From: Desulfofustis sp.
Lineage (GTDB): Bacteria; Desulfobacterota; Desulfobulbia; Desulfobulbales; Desulfocapsaceae
Assembly: GCA_030604345.1 (NCBI GenBank)
Contig: JAUVWB010000051.1
Span: 1-8,554 of the forward strand
Reading direction: 5' to 3'
DNA: 8,554 bases
The notes under the pieces were generated by a model. That model was not told the origin of the DNA. It made no database searches and saw only the letters and a list, made by a program, of their open reading frames with translations. Shown piece after piece: positions 1-6,188 of this stretch. Within the stretch, counting starts at the first letter, position 1, and each line of letters opens with the position of its first letter. Position numbers and translations under genes: made by a program.

Positions 1-377
1 CCAAGGTCCTGATCGCTCGGATCAAGGCCGTCCTGCGCCGTGGCTTCGAGAAAGGACAGGCGGAGTCGGAGGAGGATCCGGCCGTCATCGTCATTGACGA
101 TCTGGAGATCAACAAGGGGCGTCATGAAGTGCGTATCGGCGGCGAGCAACTGCACCTGACCATGACCGAGTTCGGCATCCTCTCTTTGTTGGCCGGGAAG
201 CCGGGATGGGTGTTCAGCCGGCAGCAGATCATCGATTCCGTTCGCGGTTATGATTTTCTCATCACCCCACGGGCGATCGATGTTCAGATCTTCGGCCTGC
301 GCAAAAAAATGGGAGAGGCCGGTCGGATGATCGAGACGGTGCGCGGAGTTGGCTACCGTTTCCGAACGGATGCATAG
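1..377 (+). CDS. phoB: OmpR/PhoB-family response regulator, C-terminal part (5' end outside window)
   Basis: A DNA-binding response regulator whose N-terminal receiver domain lies mostly left of the window. The reading frame is open from the first base; 124 complete codons are visible before the TAG stop at 375-377. The visible part opens with KVLIARIKAVLRR, the typical end of an OmpR-family receiver domain. After a linker comes a winged-helix DNA-binding domain: LTMTEFGILSLLAGKPGWVFSR, then the recognition-helix region TPRAIDVQIFGLRKKM, and the closing hairpin ETVRGVGYRF. All are hallmarks of the PhoB/OmpR effector domain. A GTG at 129 could start a shorter ORF, but that would remove the conserved upstream coding sequence, so it is not the real start. 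The kinase directly downstream has PhoR architecture, so PhoB (phosphate-starvation regulator) is the likeliest identity. The symbol is an inference from context; another OmpR-type regulator is possible. Confidence 0.85.
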   Translation, partial: KVLIARIKAVLRRGFEKGQAESEEDPAVIVIDDLEINKGRHEVRIGGEQLHLTMTEFGILSLLAGKPGWVFSRQQIIDSVRGYDFLITPRAIDVQIFGLRKKMGEAGRMIETVRGVGYRFRTDA

Positions 378-381
378 GAGG
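376..381 (+). promoter_or_regulatory. Shine-Dalgarno AGGAGG for the PhoR-like kinase
   Basis: A perfect AGGAGG overlaps the TAG stop of the upstream response regulator and sits 6 bases before a GTG at 388. This decides the kinase start: the earlier in-frame ATG at 370 and TTG at 349 have no recognisable ribosome binding site. The arrangement implies translational coupling of regulator and kinase. Confidence 0.8.
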
Positions 382-387
382 TTACAG

Positions 388-2223
388 GTGATAAGGCAGC
401 GTCGGTTGTTCTGGCAGATATTCCCGGTTACCTTGGTGATAATCCTGCTCACCATTTCTCTGGTTGCCTGGTTCGGGCTCCGCTCCCTAGAACGGTTCTA
501 TCTCGGAGAATTACAAAATGAACTGGAGGATCGCGCCCGTCTGATCAGGTCCCAGGTGGAAGCCTATGTGCTTGCCGGTGATCTGTCCGGCCTGAGAGAC
601 TTCGTGGTCGATTCGGGACGAGCCTCAGACACCCGTATCACGATCGTCGCGGCAGATGGCTCCGTGCTGGCTGATACCATGGAAAACCCAGCCCTGATGG
701 ACGATCATCGACAACGGCCGGAGATAGCCACGGCCTTTGCCGGAAATACCGGATATTCCTTACGTTTCAGCACTACCATCGGTGAGCGTATGCTCTATGT
801 GGCCGTCGGCCTGGAAGGAAACGGCGGTGGGGCGGGAACCGGTGAGGATCGCGGTACCATGGCGCAGACGGTGCTCCGTCTGTCGGTTCCCGCGGTGGCG
901 ATCGAAGCGGCACTTGACGATATCAGAGTGAAAATTGCCTTGGGCACGGTAAGCGCCTTGGTTCTCGCCTTCATGGTCACCTACTTCGTGGCCCGCAGTA
1001 TCAGCCGGCCGCTGGAGGAAATGACGCGCAGCGCCGAACGGTACGCCGATGGCGATTTCAGTCAGCGTTTGCTGATCAATCACAAGCAGACAGCCTCCCG
1101 GGAAGTGGCCCGGTTGGCGGCCGCCATGGATAAAATGGCCGGACAGCTTGACGAAAAGATCAACACCATCATCAACCAGCACAACCAGCTGGAAGCGGTC
1201 TTTGCCAGCATGGTCGAGGCGGTTATCGCCATCGATCGGGACGAGCGGGTCATCAGTATGAATGCCGCGGCCGGTCGAATGTTTTCGGTAGCGCAACGGG
1301 GAGCCCCGGGACGGTTGGTCCAGGAGGTCATTCGCAATGTCCATTTGCATGAGCAGTTTGCGCGCATCCTCGGGACCGGCGAACCGTTCGAGGATGAGAT
1401 CGTGCTTGAAGACGGGAGCGGCCAGGTCTTTCTGCACACCAATGTGGTCACCCTATCCGGAGGTGATGGCAGGACCATCGGCGCCTTGATGGTGCTCAAC
1501 GACGTCACCCGGTTACGCAAACTGGAGCGGTTGCGCAGTGATTTCGTGGCCAACGTTTCCCATGAACTGAAGACACCCATCACTTCCATCCGCGGTTATG
1601 TGGAGACCCTGCTCGACGGCGCTCTGGATGATCGGGAACATGCCGTTCGTTTTCTCGAGATCGTCTTGCGCCAGGCGGAGCAGCTCAACACCATCATCGA
1701 CGATCTGTTGACCCTGTCGCGGATCGAGCGCGACACCAAGGAAGACGGCATCGTGTTTGCCGATCACCGCTTGTTGCCGGTGCTGGAGCAGGCCCTGGAG
1801 ACGTGCCGCCGGCAGGCTGAAGCAAAGCAGGTGAAGCTGGAGCTTTCTTGTCCCGCCGAGCTATCCGTGCGGATCAACCGGACCCTGATCGAACAGGCGG
1901 TGGTCAACCTGCTGGTCAACGGTATCACCTACAGCGATCCCGGCCGGAGCGTCACGGTGCGGGCTAAGGAGACAGCGGGGCGGGAGGTGCCGCTGGTAGC
2001 CATCAGCGTCACCGATGAAGGGATCGGTATTGCCAATGAACACCTGCCACGCCTCTTCGAACGCTTCTACCGCAGTGACAAGGCGCGCAACCGCAAGGCC
2101 GGCGGCACCGGACTCGGTCTGGCCATCGTCAAGCACATCGTCCAGGCGCACGGTGGTACGGTCACGGTCACCAGTACCGTCGGCAAGGGGAGCGAATTCA
2201 CCATGACCATTCCCAAAGGCTGA
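388..2223 (+). CDS. phoR: PhoR-like membrane sensor histidine kinase (sensor-HAMP-PAS-HisKA-HATPase)
   Basis: An inner-membrane histidine kinase of 611 residues, expected to autophosphorylate and pass phosphate to the response regulator just upstream. Order: TM1 at about 10-32; an extracytoplasmic sensor at about 33-180, with ADGSVLADT and HRQRPEI as in PhoR/WalK-like kinases; TM2 at 182-204; HAMP at about 203-257; PAS at about 268-372; HisKA with phosphoacceptor His392 in NVSHELKTP; and a HATPase domain. ATP-binding boxes are complete: Asn511 in the N box (NLLVNGITYS, with G and T where A and K are usual), Asp543 in DEGIG, the LFERFYR F box, and GGTGLGL at 572-578. The GTG start is chosen for its AGGAGG; ATG 370 would add 6 residues and overlap the regulator. 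The regulator-kinase order and the HAMP-PAS architecture match phoBR operons, but no pst or phoU gene is visible, so the phosphate role is inferred. Confidence 0.88.
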   Translation: MIRQRRLFWQIFPVTLVIILLTISLVAWFGLRSLERFYLGELQNELEDRARLIRSQVEAYVLAGDLSGLRDFVVDSGRASDTRITIVAADGSVLADTMENPALMDDHRQRPEIATAFAGNTGYSLRFSTTIGERMLYVAVGLEGNGGGAGTGEDRGTMAQTVLRLSVPAVAIEAALDDIRVKIALGTVSALVLAFMVTYFVARSISRPLEEMTRSAERYADGDFSQRLLINHKQTASREVARLAAAMDKMAGQLDEKINTIINQHNQLEAVFASMVEAVIAIDRDERVISMNAAAGRMFSVAQRGAPGRLVQEVIRNVHLHEQFARILGTGEPFEDEIVLEDGSGQVFLHTNVVTLSGGDGRTIGALMVLNDVTRLRKLERLRSDFVANVSHELKTPITSIRGYVETLLDGALDDREHAVRFLEIVLRQAEQLNTIIDDLLTLSRIERDTKEDGIVFADHRLLPVLEQALETCRRQAEAKQVKLELSCPAELSVRINRTLIEQAVVNLLVNGITYSDPGRSVTVRAKETAGREVPLVAISVTDEGIGIANEHLPRLFERFYRSDKARNRKAGGTGLGLAIVKHIVQAHGGTVTVTSTVGKGSEFTMTIPKG

Positions 2224-2224
2224 T

Positions 2225-2238
2225 CCAGCTGCGGCTGG
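2225..2238 (+). terminator. Weak hairpin after the PhoR-like gene (doubtful terminator)
   Basis: A perfect 5-base-pair inverted repeat, CCAGC-TGCG-GCTGG, starts two bases after the TGA stop. The stem is short and no T-run follows, so this is not a canonical intrinsic terminator. It could slow polymerase or protect the mRNA end, or be chance. Confidence 0.25.
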
Positions 2239-2277
2239 CTCCGCTTCCCGTCGTTTGGCTCGATCTCCCTCCCGGCG

Positions 2278-2306
2278 TGGACATTTGTGAGCGCTTGTGT
2301 GATAAT
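2278..2306 (+). promoter_or_regulatory. Sigma-70-like promoter for the second kinase
   Basis: TGGACA (2278-2283; five of six match TTGACA) is separated by exactly 17 bases from GATAAT (2301-2306; five of six match TATAAT). A TG one base upstream of the -10 box gives an extended -10 element. Transcription would start near 2313 and read into the kinase at 2458. The promoter sits outside any gene and in the right direction, which suggests this kinase can be expressed independently of the phoBR-like pair. Confidence 0.6.
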
Positions 2307-2457
2307 GGAGCGGGGTTGTTTCGCTTTCTGACGATGGGGGCTGATCTGGATCGATTTTTCGGTTGTCGCCGGTTTGGTCCATGCAGGCCCGATTCATCGG
2401 CAAGGACGTGAGTGTTGGCAACCGAACGTCGAAGGCTTGATTCCTCTTGTGCATACC

Positions 2458-4779
2458 ATGAGAGAAACGGCAACAGATAAAACGGCTCAGCCGTTTCGCC
2501 AGCGCCTCGCCGGGCAGGTCCTCGGGTTGTTTCTCTGGCCCTTGCTCACCGTCATGCTGGTGGTGGGGGCGTTGTACCTCGACCGGATCAATAATTTCTC
2601 CGAGTTGACCGTGCACAAGGAGGCGCTTCTGGTTCGTGCGGTTTCTCTGCTGTTCGAGGCGACAGGGCAAACCGTTGCCGCCGATCTCCAGAGGCTTTTT
2701 GACCACCCCGCGTTCCAGCCAGCTTTATCCGAGGTGAGTGATGGTCGAGAGTCGGCACTGGTCGGCCTGTTCAACGAGTTGTTGGCGACCAGGCGCTTTT
2801 ACATACAGGTGCGTTTGCTCGATGCCCGAGGCCAGGTCCTCGTTCAAGTCCCTGACGCCTCAATCAAAAACACAGAGCCACCGGTCGATGACGTCGCCGC
2901 GGCCCTGCTTCGGCCCGCGGGAACACTCCTCTGTCTGCCCTCGACGATCCTGTTGTCCCGGGGAATAACCGACAACCATGCCAATCACCTGGTACGTTTC
3001 GCTGTTCCCCTGATTCGTGCCGGCGAGGGCGCCGATACGGTGCTGACCATCAGCTGCCGCCTGTCCGAGTTGCTTGAGTTGGTTCAGGAGATCGGTGCCG
3101 GTCAGCGGGGCTTCCTGGTGATTGCCAGCCATCCGGCCCGGGTCGATGACCTGGTGCGGGTCATGCCGGTGGCTACGTTAACGAACCAAGCGGAGGTCGC
3201 ACAGCAACTGAAAAAGAGCGGGCAGGGCTATTTTTTTCAGGACGGGAGCCTCTATACCTACTCCACATCGGTCAGCATGCCGCAGCTCAGTCTATCACCA
3301 GGCGGACCTGGGCGTGAAGCGGCAATGGTCGAACCGTGGCTGGTGGCCGCGACACTTCCGGCCGCCTTTTTTACCGAGCAGCAGCATCGATATCTTTTGT
3401 TCCTTGCGGTCGTGGCGCTGGCGCTGCTCATTCCCTCCTTGGTGGTCTGCCTTTTCTGGGCGAAGGCCAGGATCAGGGCGCGGCAGGAAGCCGACCTGCG
3501 AGCGCTGGAACAGGTTGAACACCTGGTCGGTTTGGAACAGCAGGTGCGAGAACGCACCAGAGAACTGGATGACCGAAATCTGCAGCTCAGCGCCGAGATC
3601 GCCGAACGGCTCAATGCCGAGAGCAAACTGCGGCAGTCTAATGAACTGCTGGCCGGCATGGTTGAGAGTATCGACGGGGTTATCTACGTTTCAGATTTCA
3701 ACACCCATGAAATCCTCTTCGCCAATACCTACCTGAAAAAACTGTTCGGCTTCGATCCCATCGGTAAAAAGTGTTGGCATTTTATCCATGCCAGCAGCGA
3801 TGGCCCCTGTCATTTCTGCGTCAATCATCGCCTGCTCGACGATCAGGGGGAGCCGACCGGCCCCTATCAGTGGGAGTACCAGAATCCGTTCAATAAAAAG
3901 TGGTATCGGGCCAAAGATCAGGCCATCAGATGGTCCAACGGCAACTACGTCAAGTTGGAAATCGCCATCGATATCACCGAGCAGAAACAGCTGCAGCATT
4001 TCCTGCAGGAGGCGCGAAAACAGGCGGAAATCGCCAGGAATATGCGCAGTCGCTTTGTGGCCCTGGTAGCCCATGACCTGAAGTCACCGTTTTATTCAAT
4101 CACCCAAATGCTCAAACGGATTCTCGAGCGGGAGACCTTTTCTTCCGAAGTACACCGGCAGTTCCTGGAGAATATCGTTACCAACGGTTACCGGATGTTG
4201 CAGATGATTGACGACTTGCTGTCCATGGACCGTTTCGAATCGGCTGAGGTCAAGTTGGCGAGAACTTTTTTCAATGTCACCGAGATGACAAAGGAAGTGA
4301 TCGATAATTTCCGGCATCTCGCTGAAGAAAAATCGCTACGTGTGGTTAACAGCCTCCCCGATGATTGCCTCGTCTATGCCGACAAATATCTGTACTTTGT
4401 GGTATTGAACAACCTGGTTTCCAATGCCATCAAATTCAGTGAGGCGGGGGGGACCATCGAGGTGCTGCAGCCCGACCCACAACGACCGATGACCATCAGT
4501 GTCCGTGACGAGGGCCAAGGCATGAGCCCGGAGTATTTGAAAAACATCTTCAAGCTGGATGTGAAGACCAGTTGCAAGGGGACCAAGGGTGAGCCGGGAA
4601 GCGGGCTTGGCTTGTTGTTTTGTCAGGACATCCTCAAGGCCCACGGAGGCACGCTGACAGTTGAATCGGAAGTAGGCCAGGGGTCGGTTTTCTCCATCGT
4701 CCTACCCGAATGCTGTGCCTGCCGATGTGCGGGTCAAGAAGAAGGTGGGGGGAAGGTCTCGACCTCGTTGCCCGGTTGA
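2458..4779 (+). CDS. Membrane sensor histidine kinase with PAS domain, orphan
   Basis: A membrane-bound histidine kinase of 773 residues; ligand unknown. TM1 at about 20-41, an extracytoplasmic sensor at about 42-311 and TM2 at about 312-336. The sensor ends with a GYFFQDGSLYTYS...PWLVAATLP pattern resembling double-Cache (dCACHE) domains. No HAMP is evident; a coiled coil (about 345-394) leads to a PAS domain (about 395-510) bearing Cys439, Cys451 and Cys454. HisKA has His539 in AHDLKSP. The HATPase is complete: Asn656 in LVSNAIKFS, Asp684 in DEGQGM, and the GEPGSGLGL loop at 712-719 plus flanking Gly. A tail at 752-773 begins CCACRC. ATG 2458 is chosen because it lies just before the first membrane helix, but its ribosome binding site is poor; GTG 2449 is an alternative, and an upstream TTG at 2374 looks too far out. 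There is no receiver domain and no adjacent new regulator, so its partner is unknown. The 3' end overlaps the YihY gene on the other strand. Confidence 0.87.
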   Translation: MRETATDKTAQPFRQRLAGQVLGLFLWPLLTVMLVVGALYLDRINNFSELTVHKEALLVRAVSLLFEATGQTVAADLQRLFDHPAFQPALSEVSDGRESALVGLFNELLATRRFYIQVRLLDARGQVLVQVPDASIKNTEPPVDDVAAALLRPAGTLLCLPSTILLSRGITDNHANHLVRFAVPLIRAGEGADTVLTISCRLSELLELVQEIGAGQRGFLVIASHPARVDDLVRVMPVATLTNQAEVAQQLKKSGQGYFFQDGSLYTYSTSVSMPQLSLSPGGPGREAAMVEPWLVAATLPAAFFTEQQHRYLLFLAVVALALLIPSLVVCLFWAKARIRARQEADLRALEQVEHLVGLEQQVRERTRELDDRNLQLSAEIAERLNAESKLRQSNELLAGMVESIDGVIYVSDFNTHEILFANTYLKKLFGFDPIGKKCWHFIHASSDGPCHFCVNHRLLDDQGEPTGPYQWEYQNPFNKKWYRAKDQAIRWSNGNYVKLEIAIDITEQKQLQHFLQEARKQAEIARNMRSRFVALVAHDLKSPFYSITQMLKRILERETFSSEVHRQFLENIVTNGYRMLQMIDDLLSMDRFESAEVKLARTFFNVTEMTKEVIDNFRHLAEEKSLRVVNSLPDDCLVYADKYLYFVVLNNLVSNAIKFSEAGGTIEVLQPDPQRPMTISVRDEGQGMSPEYLKNIFKLDVKTSCKGTKGEPGSGLGLLFCQDILKAHGGTLTVESEVGQGSVFSIVLPECCACRCAGQEEGGGKVSTSLPG
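4734..4779. other. Tail-to-tail overlap of convergent genes
   Basis: The stop of the plus-strand kinase (TGA, 4777-4779) lies beyond the stop of the minus-strand YihY gene (TCA on the plus strand, 4734-4736). The last 46 bases of both genes are therefore shared on opposite strands. Both ends encode low-complexity tails outside the conserved domains. No hairpin followed by a T-run was found here; only a 4-base-pair imperfect candidate near 4754-4765. Confidence 0.85.
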
Positions 4780-6188
4780 GTTTCGCTCCCCGTCTGCACC
4801 GGCCTTGCGACGTGGTCTTGTGAGCCTTGTTTCCGGAGGCTGGCCACCAGTTGATCCGAGGTGCGCCCACCGGGTGAATCGGTGCTCCTGGTTCCGAGTA
4901 TGGCATCAATGATGCGTTGATGGCTGCTCGCTGCCGGCGGCAGGGACGGCATCAGTTCGTCGGTCTCTCGGGAGTGATGCAGCAGGCCGCCATTAATCAA
5001 CAGATCGATAACGGCGGCAAGGAGGTCGGGGGGGTAACAGGGGTGGGTTGCGACCAGATCGTCCAGGGTGGTTCCCTGATGACGGTTGAAGCGATCGGCG
5101 ATGGTGGCGTAGCTATCGAAAGCGGCACTCAATTGTGTCTTCGGTACGTCCGGTTGCCTGACCAGCCGGTAGGTCGATCGGTGGTGAATGGCATAGGCCA
5201 TTTCGGCGCCGATCAAGATAAAGAGCCAGCCGAAATAGATCCACACCAAAAGAAGCGGGATGGTGGCGAAAGAGCCGTAGATGGCGTTGTAGTTGGCCAC
5301 GCCGATCTGCAGGCTGATAAACAGGTTTTGCGTGGTAAACCAGAGTGTTCCGGCAAACAATGCACCAATCAGCGTCGGCAGGGTCTTCACTTTGGTGTTG
5401 GGGAAGAAGATGTAGGCCACGTACAGCGCCACGGTCAGAAAGAGAATCGGGACGCCCCGGAGCAGCAGGGATTGGAGCCAGGCGACGGGAATGAACCGGT
5501 CGAGATGGACGTTGAGTGTCTCACTGGTCAGCATTGTTCCGGCAGCCAGGGCGATGTTGATGGCGATCGGTAGCAGGACCATCAAAGTCAGATAGTCGGC
5601 AATTTTGCGCAGCGGCGAGCGGCTGTCGGCCACATGCCAGATGGTATTCATGGCCGTTTCGATCTGGCTGAGCACCAGGATAACGGAGAGAAAGACGCCG
5701 AGTATGCCGACGCTGCCAAGAGTGGCGAAACTGGTCCGATCCACATAGTCAAATACCCGGTCGGCGGCGGCGCGGAGGTGGTCGGTGAGCCTGGTCGACG
5801 TTTCTTCGGGCTGGTCGTCCAAGTGGCGTGTCGGTTCCAAAAGAGAATCGGCGTGTCCGCCGTCAGCTGCCGGTGCGGCTTGCTCCAGCGTATCGATATA
5901 GCTATGGACGATCTGCCTCAGTTGGTCACCCCCGCCAAGCCCTTTGACCACCGCCGTGCTCATGGCCAGCAGCGGTACCATGGACAGGATCAGGGCATAG
6001 GTCAGGGCTGAGGTGCGAAGAGCCAGGTGGTTCGCTTCCATTTCTCGGAAGACGATGAGGGCAATACGGACCAAAGTGTGCAACCATGACCCTGCCAATT
6101 GCGCCGGTGCTGGGCGATCGGCCCTGCGAACCTGGCGCCGCAACAGGGCGGCGTTGCCTGTCGGTGTGATGGTTGAATTATCGTTCAT
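4734..6188 (-). CDS. YihY/BrkB family inner-membrane protein with C-terminal extension
   Basis: A polytopic membrane protein of 484 residues in the YihY/virulence factor BrkB family, once misnamed ribonuclease BN; the true biochemical role is unsettled. Six membrane segments are visible at about 61-82, 156-178, 197-220, 242-263, 272-295 and 308-334. Family signatures include [19 protein letters not shown] after the N terminus and [21 protein letters not shown]...GAEMAYA in the last helix pair. The loop between TM1 and TM2 (about 83-155) is long and acidic. After TM6, about 150 residues follow; 350-410 look helical and resemble a winged-helix fold ([41 protein letters not shown]), then a Ser/Pro-rich tail. 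E. coli YihY is about 290 residues, so this is a long form. The ATG overlaps the end of the hybrid kinase by 11 bases; no strong Shine-Dalgarno is seen, which suggests translational coupling. Confidence 0.9.
   Translation of the reverse strand: MNDNSTITPTGNAALLRRQVRRADRPAPAQLAGSWLHTLVRIALIVFREMEANHLALRTSALTYALILSMVPLLAMSTAVVKGLGGGDQLRQIVHSYIDTLEQAAPAADGGHADSLLEPTRHLDDQPEETSTRLTDHLRAAADRVFDYVDRTSFATLGSVGILGVFLSVILVLSQIETAMNTIWHVADSRSPLRKIADYLTLMVLLPIAINIALAAGTMLTSETLNVHLDRFIPVAWLQSLLLRGVPILFLTVALYVAYIFFPNTKVKTLPTLIGALFAGTLWFTTQNLFISLQIGVANYNAIYGSFATIPLLLVWIYFGWLFILIGAEMAYAIHHRSTYRLVRQPDVPKTQLSAAFDSYATIADRFNRHQGTTLDDLVATHPCYPPDLLAAVIDLLINGGLLHHSRETDELMPSLPPAASSHQRIIDAILGTRSTDSPGGRTSDQLVASLRKQGSQDHVARPVQTGSETQPGNEVETFPPPSS

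Larger units (their letters stand above)
2224..2457 (+). other. Intergenic region between the two plus-strand kinases
   Basis: This gap of 234 bases between the PhoR-like kinase and the next kinase holds no convincing gene. It starts with a small GC hairpin right after the stop codon, then a sigma-70-like promoter at 2278-2306, then an untranslated leader of roughly 145 bases. I saw no clear Pho-box direct repeats, no riboswitch pattern and no strong Shine-Dalgarno before the ATG at 2458. An antisense ORF crosses it, but that frame is mostly a shadow of the flanking kinase genes. Confidence 0.6.

Noticed and set aside
349..387. Upstream starts TTG 349 and ATG 370 for the PhoR-like kinase
   Set aside because: Both overlap the regulator and lack a Shine-Dalgarno, while GTG 388 has AGGAGG at ideal spacing. 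ATG 370 remains a possible alternative.
760..1437. Minus-strand ORF (225 codons) opposite the PhoR-like gene
   Set aside because: Antisense shadow of HAMP and PAS coding sequence; no domain and no ribosome binding site seen.
2389..2400. Inverted repeat CCGAT-TC-ATCGG in the leader as an operator
   Set aside because: Short, with a 2-base centre, and isolated; expected by chance in a region of this length, with no second copy seen.
2374..2457. TTG 2374 as the start of the second kinase
   Set aside because: It would add 28 residues without family character ahead of the short cytoplasmic N terminus; TTG is rare and no ribosome binding site is seen.
1861..2706. Long minus-strand ORF (281 codons) spanning the kinase end, the gap and the next kinase start
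   Set aside because: It is mostly antisense to two well-supported kinase genes, has no recognisable domain, and its composition (Arg, Gln, His, Pro rich) is typical of shadow frames in GC-rich DNA.
4754..4765. Inverted repeat AGGTC-TC-GACCT as a bidirectional terminator
   Set aside because: The loop is too small for the full stem, leaving only 4 base pairs, and no T-run follows on either strand.
4917..5573. Plus-strand ORF (218 codons) opposite the YihY gene
   Set aside because: Gly/Gln/Asp-rich translation without domain features, fully antisense to the conserved membrane helices of YihY.
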